Part shown: piece after piece, positions 28,501 to 37,430 of the stretch | Numbering within the stretch: position 1 is the stretch's first letter | How the letters are laid out: each line of letters opens with the position of its first letter | Notes under the pieces: generated by a model | Told to the model about the DNA's origin: nothing | Databases searched by the model: none | The model's input: only the letters and a program-made list of their open reading frames with translations | NCBI GenBank assembly: GCA_017443895.1 | Contig: JAFSXU010000030.1 | Span: forward strand, 1-61,650 | Direction: 5' to 3' | DNA length: 61,650 nucleotides | Source of the DNA: Clostridia bacterium | Lineage (GTDB): Bacteria > Bacillota > Clostridia > UBA1381 | Translations under genes and position numbers: made by a program

Positions 28501-29838
28501 CTAAGTTATGTAAGCGACGCTCAGAACCCGTCAATTCTGGCAGGCTATACCTCAAAATATTTCTACAGGCGAAAGGGCGAGGGACATAACATAGTTGTAA
28601 TTGACCCTGACGCAAACTTAGAGCAGGATATATCACAGTTTGCAGAGGTGTCCCGTCCTGTAGGCGGAGTAAGTGGTTCATATGCAACAATAGACCTTAC
28701 AAGTGCATATAACCAAAAGGTAAATAAATATGTACGGGGCTATATGCTTACCGATAACCGGCGCACATTAACTGTTCGTGACGAGATAGAGTTAAAGGGA
28801 AAGTCCTCAATGCATTGGTTTATGCATACAAGGGGCGATATAAGGATAATTGATAACAATACCGCCCTCATATATCAGGACGGAAAAATCCTTAAGCTCA
28901 AATTCCTCTCAAATGCCGAGAGTGCGAATTTAAAAGCTGTTGAGGCAAAGTCTCTGCCGACAACTCCGCAGTTTGAGAATACACCAAATCTTGAATTTAC
29001 AAAGATTGACTACGAGGTAACGGGCTCCGGTGCGGTAAATATAACCGTAAAAATGTCGTTACTCGACGAGATCGGTTCACAGAGCGGAGTGGATGATGTA
29101 AGTATTTCCGATTGGGGTACGCTTATAAATAAGCCTGCACAGGCTTTTGATACCAAAGACGGCAGTGCATACTTATCGGGTATTTATGCTGACGGTGAAA
29201 TGATAAAGGACTTTTCACCAAATAAATACAGCTACACCGTATCAAAGCTTGAAAACGGCAGATCGCCTGAGATTACCATTGGTAACGGCGACAGAGCCGA
29301 GCGTGATACTTATACAAGGTTTGACGGCAGTGAGGCTGTGGTATTCACACTTACAGATACAAACGGTAAAAAGACGGCATATACCGTAAATATTACAGAC
29401 TATAATATAAGAAGTCTCACGGTATATAACAAGTACTCACTTACAGCTATTGATGCAAGCAGTGAGCAGGTAACCGAGGATATAGACAACTGTAAGGAAC
29501 ACAGTACCGATAACGACTATACCACACGCTGGAGTGCTAACGGACCTAATGAATGGTGTATCTATGACTTGGGTGAGGTAAAGACAATCGATGCATTTGC
29601 GGCAGCATTCTGGATGGGCAGTCAAAGACATTTCAAGTTTGAGATTGCCGTATCTGATGACGGGCGTAACTTTACCAAGGTTTTAAATACCGTATCAGAT
29701 GTATATACCGAGGACGCTTTGGTGTATGTACCGGACAGCACTGTACGGGCAAGGTATATCAAATTTATCGGACATGGCTCCAATGCAAACGATTGGAACA
29801 ATGTCATTGAGTTTATGGCATTAACGAAGAAAGAGTGA
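25555..29838 (+). CDS. Secreted heparinase II/III-family polysaccharide lyase, multi-domain (lyase 1)
   Basis: A 1427-residue secreted enzyme. Order: signal peptide (~1-26); two LamG/jelly-roll-like domains (~30-215 and 235-415, each ending in a D-N-x-x-x-Y-G-G segment); a Cu-amine-oxidase-N-type stalk domain (~455-560). Next is the alpha/alpha-toroid of heparinase II/III/DUF4962 lyases from H-P-R-L-I-A-T (~593), including N-T-E/T-N-W-G and E-G-T-G-Y-W-G-Y. Then come the beta-sheet domain with A-H-D-H-V-D-A-G-T-F (~955) and R-R-K-G-E-G-H-N, a cadherin-like domain (~1190-1275) and an F5/8 type C domain (~1290-1420). The family cleaves uronate-containing polysaccharides by beta-elimination. Substrate unknown. 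Paralogue at 37427. Confidence 0.88.
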   Translation: MKQKLKQILSVILASSMLIIGVPAFAQDIYLVDIGFDDVVTNDSSPYVSVDGSSSARVVEDGKNNKSYTVECENADNTLKVFLPEYIAPKQYALQFDMRIEGAPVEGKITLSNPEGIEEDLITLDDKSGLRAGDNKFLGYATSKRMQTVTIMINNEMKSHSIGVNGKIYYFRHDMGVALSNVSEIAISTYAAKAKSNLYIDNVRIYGGTNYINKPTKSNYNDSSFEYIPEDESGLADKVYYKNILNSSSAMSMTKLQKRNTIEWIGEGDGGFCRITKTTPDDAMIDMNIGQTTKRLIVQADIRFNKSAPETLFYLRDNSQGATVNVAPATVTGDRVVAQGHSKQLRKNVWYTVSVQLDIAKHKYNVWVDGEKIAEDLSFSTDFQNISVWRMYVGGSSYGSVDIDNLALYGGTEPRDITNDTVTAKSRYSDKTALSILNGKRALELYASTEFINGVKTKLETPIIIEHSDALVPKDVFERFYGVTVSQNGNAVSIGDTKMSLNSKTITVGSKSYTMTCAPKTENGILYIPARAYGKYAEPKGFVDDGHGMLIIGNNLDKNDARLKQANLYMFFDRKSADTLKEQFLNNTDNGNMHPRLIATKDDFNRLKTEVRTDSQKSEWHQKIINQANNYITRDHLEYKITDGRLLDVANGALLKMEWLGYAYQMTGDRKYADYGIAELLNLCSFSDWHPDHFLDTGTLASAVAIGFDWLYDAMTDEERETISKSAQKLALEPAKSAYFASATFNDFWADTETNWGIIVNGGIANLAIATGEYDTDEKMEILYNALRSIEIPWYRIAPDGAWYEGTGYWGYLLTHLSLFMSAYKTSMGETFGENYMGMREYGYFQAYFQGPDGLSNNFHDADEVTVDNPGQFYLAGEFDDESLMLYRLDQMRKFNIAPTIFDVIWCDAGLSDKKSSIELEKEKYYGETEFVALRGDWNDDNSSWLSFHGGYSNNAHDHVDAGTFVYNIGGVRWAVETGREMLSYVSDAQNPSILAGYTSKYFYRRKGEGHNIVVIDPDANLEQDISQFAEVSRPVGGVSGSYATIDLTSAYNQKVNKYVRGYMLTDNRRTLTVRDEIELKGKSSMHWFMHTRGDIRIIDNNTALIYQDGKILKLKFLSNAESANLKAVEAKSLPTTPQFENTPNLEFTKIDYEVTGSGAVNITVKMSLLDEIGSQSGVDDVSISDWGTLINKPAQAFDTKDGSAYLSGIYADGEMIKDFSPNKYSYTVSKLENGRSPEITIGNGDRAERDTYTRFDGSEAVVFTLTDTNGKKTAYTVNITDYNIRSLTVYNKYSLTAIDASSEQVTEDIDNCKEHSTDNDYTTRWSANGPNEWCIYDLGEVKTIDAFAAAFWMGSQRHFKFEIAVSDDGRNFTKVLNTVSDVYTEDALVYVPDSTVRARYIKFIGHGSNANDWNNVIEFMALTKKE

Positions 29839-29843
29839 TTGAT

Positions 29844-32519
29844 ATGAAAAGAATAACAATCAGTATACTTCTTGTAGTGGCAATGTTTATGCCCTCTCTC
29901 TCTAATTTTAATTGCAGGGCGCAAAGCGCTTGGGAGTGCACTGCACTCCCGGCAGGCTCTGCCAAGGCAGAGGCAGAGGAGGACAGCTTGTATTTATCAT
30001 ACGCTACAACGCAGGACGACGGAGAGGCGACGGCAATAAGGGGTTATGACCTGTCGGAGAACGGCAGTATATACATATCCTTTAAAAGTAAGATGAGTAC
30101 AAAAAGGGGCACAGCAAGACGCCAGCTTATTATAAAAAGCGGAAGTAAATTCCAAAAGAAAATAATCAATATAAACGGATCAAATATGCTCCTGTTTGAC
30201 GAGAAAAAGGCAACAAGACCTCTTGAAGACAGTAAAGAATATCAGGTGGATATAGGTCTTGATAAGGAAACGGGCAATACTGTAGTATGGCTTGATAGTC
30301 AAAAGGTTTATGAGGGTAGCGACCTCACAAAATGGAGCGGAGTTGATTATTCGGACATCAGAGTGCTTTTCCAGAACACCAGTAACGATGATGAAACCGA
30401 GGCTGACTGGGAAATTACAAACTATACATTATCAGATAACAAAGCAGGCTATACATCAGCACCCGAGAATGGGAATATGTTTGCCGAATATGATGCGGAG
30501 CGTATCGATATAAAATATGCGTCTGTAAAATCTCCTGCTACATATGAGGCTTCAAATTATGAGCTTTTAAAAGGCAGTGAAGCGATAGATTTTACGGTGG
30601 AAAGAAAGGGCTCAGAGCTAAATATCATTCCAAAGGACGGATTTTTAGAAGATACTCAATACACCGTAAAAATCAAGACAATATCCGATTTGTTTTTAAA
30701 TACAGAGTCGGAAAACGAGGAAATCACCTTTAAAACCGCAGGCTCTGACTATGAAAGAGCGCAAATTACAATAAGCACTGAAAATACCGAGATATATGAC
30801 AGCCAAACAGCAACGGTTGCCATTGATGCAAAATCAGGCTCGGGAATAGACAAAATAACAGTATATTCTGACGGCAGCGAGTATTTAACACTTTTGGGTG
30901 ATGCTAAGAGCTTTGAGTTTTCGGGTGATTTTGGGACACATACACTGTATGCCGAAGTCCTTGATTTAAACGGAGCAAAGGCGACATCTCAAAATATTAC
31001 AATAAATGTTTTGCATAACGATCCGCCAAAAATCAGCGTAAGCGGTATAGCATCGGGTGGAAAATACGATGCCAAAAAATTAAGCAGTGTATTAGTATCT
31101 GCAAGTGATACAAACGGAATTGCAAGCCTCTTTTTAGAAGTTGGGGACATAAAAAAGGAGCTTGTGTCGGACACAGAAAATTCGGTTGATTTGAGCACCC
31201 TGTCACAAGGTATATATACACTTAAAATTACGGCAGAGGATATGTTGGGCGCAAAGACGACCGAGAATATACCGTTTACCGTAAAATCGGGGTATACAAC
31301 ACAGCCCACCTTTGAGTCCGACTTTAACTCATATTCAAGCGAGGGCGATATAAACCCGGGCATAGTGTTTACCCTTGCAGGCGATGCAAAAATTCTGTCA
31401 GATGATACATTGGGGGAAGAGCATGGCACGGCGGTTGTATTTAAAACTGACGGCGGTGAAGTCGGCGGCAAGAACGCTGGTGGTTCATGGGGCAGAATAC
31501 CGACCGTAAACGCAACGGACGGATTTATCGTAGGAATGGATATGTATCTGTTTGACGATGTCGGCTCGTACGAGTTTTATCTGAAAAACCCTGCTACATC
31601 ACCTGTATCCGTTGATGTAACCATTAAAAACGGAGTCCTTTCCTTAAAGAACAAGGGCGGGCAGGGAAAAACCGTAAAGCTTGATACAAACCGCTGGTAT
31701 AAAACGGTGTATCAGGTTGATATAAAGGCGCAAACCTATAGCTATTGGCTTGATGATGAGCTTGTTGCAGAGGATTTTAAGATTGACAATCCTGCAATAG
31801 ACAGGGTAGATGTAAGACTTGTTATGACATTTACCGACGGCACTCCAAAGGCACAGGCAATGGCGTTTGACAATATGAAAATTGAATATATAACGCCAAT
31901 TCCGCAGATAACTTCTGTTACGGGTGATGACAAGGTGGCGGTATCAAAGATTTCGCCGTATTCAAATACCTTAAATGCAACCGTAAATGTGGGACTTTCA
32001 CAAAATACCGTAAACCGTGAAAGTGTACAGCTATATTGTGGCAATGAGCGGGTTTATTATGACAGTGTAGACTATGATACACAGAACAGGGTTCTATCTC
32101 TTACATTGTCTGAAAAACTACGCTCCGACCACAGCTACAGGCTTGTTATAACCAATAAGGTTACCATGTCTGACGGAACAGTTATACCTGACGGAATCAG
32201 CGTACCGTTTGATGTATCATATAACAATGTCGATGTATCATCACTTTTATTTGATAAATCGGAAAATACCGTAAAGATAACGGGCGATATTTATAACTCT
32301 ACAGGCAAAAGCGGTGAATGTTATCTTATTATAAGCGTTGTAAACGGGAAAAGGATAGTAAGTACGGCTGTTAAGAAAATTAACTACACCGCCAAGGAAA
32401 AAACAGGCTTTGTATCCGATAATATAAGTATCGGTAACGGCGATAGCGTAAGAGCGTATGTATGGTCGTCGCTAAAATCGCCAAAACCTGTTTCATCAAG
32501 GATTTACACAATGCAATAA
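29844..32519 (+). CDS. Secreted multi-domain Ig/LamG-like surface protein
   Basis: An 891-residue protein taking the ATG at 29844; the GTG at 29835 overlaps the lyase stop and is a less likely start. A signal peptide (about 1-28) precedes a LamG-like domain (to ~200) and an SbsA-type Ig domain with the Y-T-V-K-I-K pattern (~210-310). Two bacterial Ig-like domains (~315-480) follow, then a second LamG-like domain (~490-690) and a C-terminal module ending V-R-A-Y-V-W-S-S. No catalytic residues are recognised, so it is probably a glycan-binding or scaffolding protein. Two perfect palindromes lie in the coding sequence right after the signal peptide. Translation is coupled to lyase 1. Confidence 0.78.
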   Translation: MKRITISILLVVAMFMPSLSNFNCRAQSAWECTALPAGSAKAEAEEDSLYLSYATTQDDGEATAIRGYDLSENGSIYISFKSKMSTKRGTARRQLIIKSGSKFQKKIININGSNMLLFDEKKATRPLEDSKEYQVDIGLDKETGNTVVWLDSQKVYEGSDLTKWSGVDYSDIRVLFQNTSNDDETEADWEITNYTLSDNKAGYTSAPENGNMFAEYDAERIDIKYASVKSPATYEASNYELLKGSEAIDFTVERKGSELNIIPKDGFLEDTQYTVKIKTISDLFLNTESENEEITFKTAGSDYERAQITISTENTEIYDSQTATVAIDAKSGSGIDKITVYSDGSEYLTLLGDAKSFEFSGDFGTHTLYAEVLDLNGAKATSQNITINVLHNDPPKISVSGIASGGKYDAKKLSSVLVSASDTNGIASLFLEVGDIKKELVSDTENSVDLSTLSQGIYTLKITAEDMLGAKTTENIPFTVKSGYTTQPTFESDFNSYSSEGDINPGIVFTLAGDAKILSDDTLGEEHGTAVVFKTDGGEVGGKNAGGSWGRIPTVNATDGFIVGMDMYLFDDVGSYEFYLKNPATSPVSVDVTIKNGVLSLKNKGGQGKTVKLDTNRWYKTVYQVDIKAQTYSYWLDDELVAEDFKIDNPAIDRVDVRLVMTFTDGTPKAQAMAFDNMKIEYITPIPQITSVTGDDKVAVSKISPYSNTLNATVNVGLSQNTVNRESVQLYCGNERVYYDSVDYDTQNRVLSLTLSEKLRSDHSYRLVITNKVTMSDGTVIPDGISVPFDVSYNNVDVSSLLFDKSENTVKITGDIYNSTGKSGECYLIISVVNGKRIVSTAVKKINYTAKEKTGFVSDNISIGNGDSVRAYVWSSLKSPKPVSSRIYTMQ
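29932..29972 (+). repeat. Two adjacent perfect palindromes inside a coding sequence
   Basis: GGGAGTGCA (29932-29940) and TGCACTCCC (29942-29950) form a 9-bp stem around one base. CTCTGCC (29957-29963) and GGCAGAG (29966-29972) form a 7-bp stem around AA. Both lie about 30 codons into the gene at 29844, after the signal peptide, and are much more GC-rich than their surroundings. Confidence 0.7.
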
Positions 32520-32676
32520 AAATAGAAATACTGTTTTCGACACCTTAAATTTAAACCGGAGAGGAGATGAGAGACGAGGGCATTTAATAACTTGGGTGTC
32601 GGTTGGAGTATTTAATATATAACATTCCATATTATACAAAAGAAATTTTACGATTTCAGAAAGGAGAAATAATTTA

Positions 32677-33891
32677 ATGAAAACAACAGTATTAAAGAAA
32701 GTCACAGCAATAGCCTGTGCATCGGCAATGAGCGCATTGCTTTTGCCTACAGCATTTGCGGCAGCTCCGTTTTCAACAAATTTCAATGACGGCACTGTAC
32801 CGAGTGAAGTAGTGGTTGCCAACGCAACGGCAACAAATGTTGACGTCCCGGGCTGTGGACGGTTTGCAGACGATAAGTCATACCACATTATGGCAAAAAA
32901 CGCTGCTTATGCAGAGCCGAACGTTGAATTTGATTTTTATAAAGGTGTAAAAACTTTGGGTAATCAAGCTATACAGTCTGCAACATTGGAATTTTCAATG
33001 CTATACAGCAATATAGGAGACTGCGAATTGTTACTGCATGAAGATGTGTCTACTAATATCGACACATTGGGTTGGATTGCCAATTTAGATTATTTAAAAA
33101 TACAGAGCGGCAAGGTTTACGCAATGGCATCTGATAAAACAGCAAGTGTTGACACAGGAATTGCTGTTGAGGAAAACAAGTGGTACAGAATAGCCGTAGA
33201 GCGTTTTGAAGACGGAGGCAGAAAAGTAAATGTATATTTTAACGGACAGAAAATAGTTGATGGTTTTGACACAGGCGGCAATGGTGCATATGACAAATCA
33301 ACGTATTTCAAACTTAAATCACCGTCAACAAACGGTATTGTAAGAAGCGTATATCTTGACGATGTATCCGTATATGAGGGCAGATACAGTGCGGCAGCAG
33401 ATGCTCCGACATATACGTCAAGCGGTGTATCAAACGGCACACTTTCGGTTCCTGTAGGCACAACTGCAGCCCAGGCAGCCGCAATGGTAACACCCACAGG
33501 CAGCGGCACACCGTTTGTTATGAAACAGCAGACAGGTGCTGCACAGCTTGTTACAGGTGCGGTATCAACGGGTAATGTGATTGTAATACCGTCAACAAGC
33601 GGTAAGGCAATGAGCTATGTAAATATCGCTACATATGATGTAGCTCCTACATTTGTAGGCACACCTGAAAAGGTAACAGCTGACGGAATAGATGCGGTTG
33701 CATTCTTCGGCGAAATAACCGACGCAGGAACATCATCTGATTGGGGTATCACAGTATCGTTGCCTGAGCTTGGAAGCCGTGATATTGTAATTGGCAAAGA
33801 GGTAAAAGAGGGCGGTTTGCCGTTTGGCGTAATTCTTACAAATTTAAAGGACGGTTGGCGCGAAGCTATGACGGCAGCCTATAAAAACTGA
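32677..33891 (+). CDS. Secreted protein with one copy of the cysteine-pair module
   Basis: A 404-residue protein with a signal peptide (ends near A-F-A-A, ~27). One copy of the repeated module (~32-235) has P-G-C-G-R-F, F-D-F-Y-K-G-V, I-G-D-C-E-L, K-W-Y-R-I-A and D-D-V-S-V-Y-E-G. The companion module follows (~245-320), with G-T-T-A-A-Q-A, then a C-terminal domain (~325-404) with A-F-F-G-E-I-T. No catalytic site recognised. AAAGGAG precedes the start. The 157-base upstream gap has no gene. It holds a weak CGACACC/GGTGTCG inverted pair (32538-32601) and could carry an internal promoter. Probable role: surface glycan binding. Confidence 0.72.
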   Translation: MKTTVLKKVTAIACASAMSALLLPTAFAAAPFSTNFNDGTVPSEVVVANATATNVDVPGCGRFADDKSYHIMAKNAAYAEPNVEFDFYKGVKTLGNQAIQSATLEFSMLYSNIGDCELLLHEDVSTNIDTLGWIANLDYLKIQSGKVYAMASDKTASVDTGIAVEENKWYRIAVERFEDGGRKVNVYFNGQKIVDGFDTGGNGAYDKSTYFKLKSPSTNGIVRSVYLDDVSVYEGRYSAAADAPTYTSSGVSNGTLSVPVGTTAAQAAAMVTPTGSGTPFVMKQQTGAAQLVTGAVSTGNVIVIPSTSGKAMSYVNIATYDVAPTFVGTPEKVTADGIDAVAFFGEITDAGTSSDWGITVSLPELGSRDIVIGKEVKEGGLPFGVILTNLKDGWREAMTAAYKN

Positions 33892-33909
33892 TAAGGAGGT
33901 CATAAGATA

Positions 33910-34074
33910 ATGAAAAAGATTTATGAAAGACCTGTTGCAGAAATTGAAAAATTTGCAGCAGAGGATATTTTAACAACATCTACTATTGACAACCTTTCGG
34001 AACAGCTTGTGAAAAACGGTGTTGAGGTCCAAGATATAACAACGGTTGATGCACAGAGCTTATTTGGCGAATAA
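33910..34074 (+). CDS. 54-residue small protein of the Y-x-x-P / D-I-L-T-T-S type
   Basis: The ATG at 33910 follows AGGAGG with 9-base spacing, a strong start, and the frame runs 54 codons to TAA. The product begins M-K-K-I-Y-E-R-P-V-A-E-I-E-K-F, continues A-E-D-I-L-T-T-S, and ends in an acidic, cysteine-free tail. Short proteins with this kind of opening occur widely in Clostridia without assigned function, from general recollection. The Y-x-x-P start recalls leader peptides of some ribosomal peptides, but no maturation genes are present. It sits 18 bases after a module protein gene, so co-expression is likely. Confidence 0.6.
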   Translation: MKKIYERPVAEIEKFAAEDILTTSTIDNLSEQLVKNGVEVQDITTVDAQSLFGE

Positions 34075-34091
34075 TATAGCATCTGACATTT

Positions 34092-34199
34092 TGTAGGGCA
34101 GGGGCTTGCTCCTGCCGTCATATACCTGTATGTATGACGGGAGCAAGCCTAACCCTGTAAAGGATATGTTATAAGTGCAAGCAATGTTTATTGCTTGCA
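34092..34199. repeat. Inverted-repeat element plus perfect hairpin in a 218-base spacer
   Basis: The arms 34103-34122 and 34133-34149 are inverted copies (GGCTTGCTCC...CGTCATA), extended outward to 34092 and 34159 with mismatches. The left arm also folds on itself (34097-34116). Just downstream TGCAAGCAAT (34176-34185) and ATTGCTTGCA (34190-34199) form a perfect 10-bp stem with a 4-base loop. There is no T-run, so these look like REP/MITE-type or mRNA-processing elements rather than terminators. Confidence 0.65.
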
Positions 34200-34292
34200 G
34201 TTACAACAAATCTTACAAAGTACCCAAGCAAGGTGCAAAATACATCTTGTATATATAAAGTTATAAAAAATGAGAAAGGAGCGGGGTTAATT

Positions 34293-37200
34293 ATGAAAAA
34301 ATCTCACAGAAAAAGTATTGCGATGCTATTGTCAATGGCGTTGAGTGCGACACTCATTACCGTGCCGATAACGGCAGGTGCCGAGCCGGCAGTACGGGGA
34401 ACGGTAGTTGATGAGGATCATTTTGTTGCAAGCTCATCATACACAATGGCAGGCGATACGACCTATGCAAACAAGAAAACGGTAACGGGAGTGTTTGGCA
34501 GAGAGGATACGGACTATTCCTTTGACCTGTACACCCAAGGTCTGCCTGCAGGTACGGCCGTAAGTAACCGTTACAATTTTATGGCAGGGTACAGCTTTGA
34601 CACTCAGGACACATTTACAAGGGAATTTTCCATCGGTGCTGACGGGTATTTTGATGCTGTAAATTTCCTCATAAGATGTAACTTAAATCCTGCAACGGCA
34701 AGGAGCACATACCTTGAGGCGGCTTCGCTGTCATCTAACGGTACAGTAAAGGCAAACGGTACGGCGGTATCGGGCTTGGAGTTCAGGAAAAATCAGTGGT
34801 ACAGAATGGCAATAACTGTTTATCCGCAAACCTTAAAGTATGATTTATACTTTAACGGAACCAAGATTGTTGACAATCAGAGTATAACGCCGGGGTATAG
34901 TGACGGTTATTCCATAGCAAGCTTTGACTGGTTCCAAATTCAGCCTGTATACAACGATAGCGTTGCATTTGAAAGAGACGGCAATGTTTATATAGACGAT
35001 ACCGTTACATATATGGGCACATATGTACCTGAGGACGGCTCAGAAGCAAAAATTCAAACCGAGGACTTTGAAGTAAAAGAGGGCAGTGGTATAATAACAG
35101 TGCCAAAGGGTACGGATATATACGATTTTGACGACTGTATTGAATACGGCGATGCAACTTTAACGGTGTATACAGACGATACATATTCAGACACCGTAAG
35201 CGGAAAGTTAAAGACGGGCAATATGGCGGTAGTTGTATCTCCAAACGGTATAGTATATAATTATTATGCAATTATCCTTGAGGGCGAGAGCCCAACTCCT
35301 GCACCTGCAACTCCTGCACCTCCTACTCCGTCTCCTACGCCTACACCTGTTGTGTACTATGCAACGGACTTTAATGACGGCAAATTAGTTGACGGTGTAA
35401 CAGTTTCAAGCAATGCAACCTGGTCGGGACTTGATGAGGCGGGCTGCGGTAAGTTCGCAGGCGATAAAACATATCATTTTATCGCTAAAAATGGTGCATA
35501 TGCAGAGGTTTCATTCTCCTTTGATTACTATAAGGGAGTTGATACCTTATGCGGTGACGGAAGCATACAGCAAAAGACACTTGAATTTTCAATGCTCTAT
35601 GACAATATAGGCGATTGCGAGCTTGTACTCCATGGCGATATTGCAAGAAACAAGGCAACCCACGGCTGGGCGGGAAGCTATGATTACTTAAAAATTCAAA
35701 GCGGAAAGGTATACGCAATATCGGGAACTAATGATGCACAGACAATGGTTGATACAGGTATTACGGTTGATGCGGATAAATGGTACAGAGTAGCTTTAGA
35801 GTATATAGAAACCTCAAGCGGAAGAAATGTAAATGTATATTTTAACGGTCAAAAGGTAACCGAAAACTTTAATACCGGCGGTAACAGTGTATATGATAAA
35901 TCAACCGTATTAAAGCTCAAATCTCCGTCAACATCTGATTTAAGAAGCGTATACATTGACGATGTTGCGGTTTATGAAGGATTTTATAATGCTACTGCCG
36001 ATACTGTAGAATATTCGTCCGATACTATAGAAAACGGCGAAATAAGCGTTCAGGCAGGAACAACGGCGGATACGGTATTGGCAGGTATTACAACAACAGG
36101 TGACAAATTTGTAATCTCAAAGCTCACAGGTGTGGCACAAACGGTTACAGGAGAGATCTCAAATGGTAATCTGGTAGTTATAAAATCACCAAGCGGTAAA
36201 TCATTTGAATATATAAATCTTGATGTTGCTGAGCCTGATCCAACTCCTACACCCGAGCCGGGAAGTAATATCTATTTTGAAACAGACTTTAATGACGGTG
36301 AATTAGTTGACGGTGTAACAGTTTCAAACAATGCAGCATGGACAGGTATTGACGAGCCGGGCTGTGGTAAAATTTCGGGTGATAAAGCATATCATATGGC
36401 GGTTAAAAATGCCTCATATGCCGAGGCATCATTCGCCTTTGACTTCTATAAGGGCGTTGACACCTTAGCAGGTGGGGAAAGTATACAGCAAAAGACCTTG
36501 GAGCTTTCGTTCTTATACAATGGAATAGGCGATTGCGAGCTTGCACTGCACGGCGATATAGCAAGAAATGCCTCCACTCACGGCTGGGCAGGAAGCTATG
36601 ACTATCTGAAAGTACAGAGCGGTAAGCTGTATGCAATATCAGGAAATAATGATGCCCAAGCATTGGTTGATACAGGCATAAGTCTTGAGGAGAACAAGTG
36701 GTACAGAGCTGCGGTGGAATACAGGTTACAAGAGGGTGGAAGATATGTTAATGTATACTTTAACGGTCAAAAGGTAACCGAAAACTTTAATACGGGCGGT
36801 AACAGTGTATACGATAAATCAACCGTGTTAAGGATTAAGTCCTCCTCCACATCAACCGTAAGAAATCTCTTTGTTGACGATGTTGCGGTATATGCGGGCT
36901 TATATGATCCTACAGGCGATACTGTAGAATATTCATCAAGTGATGTAAATGACGGAAAGATAAGCACCGAAACAGGAACAGGAGCAGATACGGTATTGTC
37001 AAAAATCACGACCGATGGCGATAAATATGTTATAGAGAAGCTCACAGGTGTTGCAAAACCTGTTACGGGTAATGTATCAAACGGAAATATCATAGTTGTA
37101 AAATCACCAAACGGCAAGGGCTTTGATTATATTACAATAGATCAGTTTGACCTTGATAGTGAGATAGAAATAACGACAGATGCCGAATATGCAACAGCAA

Positions 37201-37430
37201 CCGTAAATATGTATGTCCCTGTATCATCAACGGCAAAAACAGCGGTGCTTGCAATAGCTTCATATGATGAGAATGGCTCTCTTACGGCGGTTAATTACGA
37301 GGAATATACGGTAATGGGAGGTATGATGCTTGAGGCATATATCCCTGTACCCGAGGCGGGTTCAGTTATAAAAGCAATGCTTTGGGATCAGAATATGAAA
37401 CCGTATTTACCCCAAAAGGTGTTTGAATGA
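34293..37430 (+). CDS. Secreted protein with two tandem cysteine-pair modules
   Basis: A 1045-residue protein. The chosen ATG at 34293 follows AAAGGAGCGGGG and begins with M-K-K-S-H-R-K-S and a signal peptide (ends ~30); an upstream in-frame extension lacks both. Order: a divergent LamG-like domain (~35-245), a companion-type domain (~250-330), a Pro/Thr linker (~332-350). Then module B (~352-560), companion (~570-645), a short P-T-P-T-P linker, module C (~659-868), companion (~875-950), and the C-terminal module (~955-1045) ending A-M-L-W-D-Q-N-M-K. Modules B and C are very similar at protein and DNA level. No enzyme motif; surface binding protein. Stop overlaps the next start (ATGA). Confidence 0.8.
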   Translation: MKKSHRKSIAMLLSMALSATLITVPITAGAEPAVRGTVVDEDHFVASSSYTMAGDTTYANKKTVTGVFGREDTDYSFDLYTQGLPAGTAVSNRYNFMAGYSFDTQDTFTREFSIGADGYFDAVNFLIRCNLNPATARSTYLEAASLSSNGTVKANGTAVSGLEFRKNQWYRMAITVYPQTLKYDLYFNGTKIVDNQSITPGYSDGYSIASFDWFQIQPVYNDSVAFERDGNVYIDDTVTYMGTYVPEDGSEAKIQTEDFEVKEGSGIITVPKGTDIYDFDDCIEYGDATLTVYTDDTYSDTVSGKLKTGNMAVVVSPNGIVYNYYAIILEGESPTPAPATPAPPTPSPTPTPVVYYATDFNDGKLVDGVTVSSNATWSGLDEAGCGKFAGDKTYHFIAKNGAYAEVSFSFDYYKGVDTLCGDGSIQQKTLEFSMLYDNIGDCELVLHGDIARNKATHGWAGSYDYLKIQSGKVYAISGTNDAQTMVDTGITVDADKWYRVALEYIETSSGRNVNVYFNGQKVTENFNTGGNSVYDKSTVLKLKSPSTSDLRSVYIDDVAVYEGFYNATADTVEYSSDTIENGEISVQAGTTADTVLAGITTTGDKFVISKLTGVAQTVTGEISNGNLVVIKSPSGKSFEYINLDVAEPDPTPTPEPGSNIYFETDFNDGELVDGVTVSNNAAWTGIDEPGCGKISGDKAYHMAVKNASYAEASFAFDFYKGVDTLAGGESIQQKTLELSFLYNGIGDCELALHGDIARNASTHGWAGSYDYLKVQSGKLYAISGNNDAQALVDTGISLEENKWYRAAVEYRLQEGGRYVNVYFNGQKVTENFNTGGNSVYDKSTVLRIKSSSTSTVRNLFVDDVAVYAGLYDPTGDTVEYSSSDVNDGKISTETGTGADTVLSKITTDGDKYVIEKLTGVAKPVTGNVSNGNIIVVKSPNGKGFDYITIDQFDLDSEIEITTDAEYATATVNMYVPVSSTAKTAVLAIASYDENGSLTAVNYEEYTVMGGMMLEAYIPVPEAGSVIKAMLWDQNMKPYLPQKVFE

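Noticed and set aside
32520-32676. Riboswitch or structured leader before the gene at 32677
   Set aside because: The CGACACC/GGTGTCG pair is only 7 bp across a ~50-base loop and no known aptamer pattern is visible.
33910-34074. Ribosomally made modified peptide precursor
   Set aside because: The Y-x-x-P opening is suggestive, but no radical SAM, cyclase, protease or dedicated exporter lies in the window, and the core has no cysteine.
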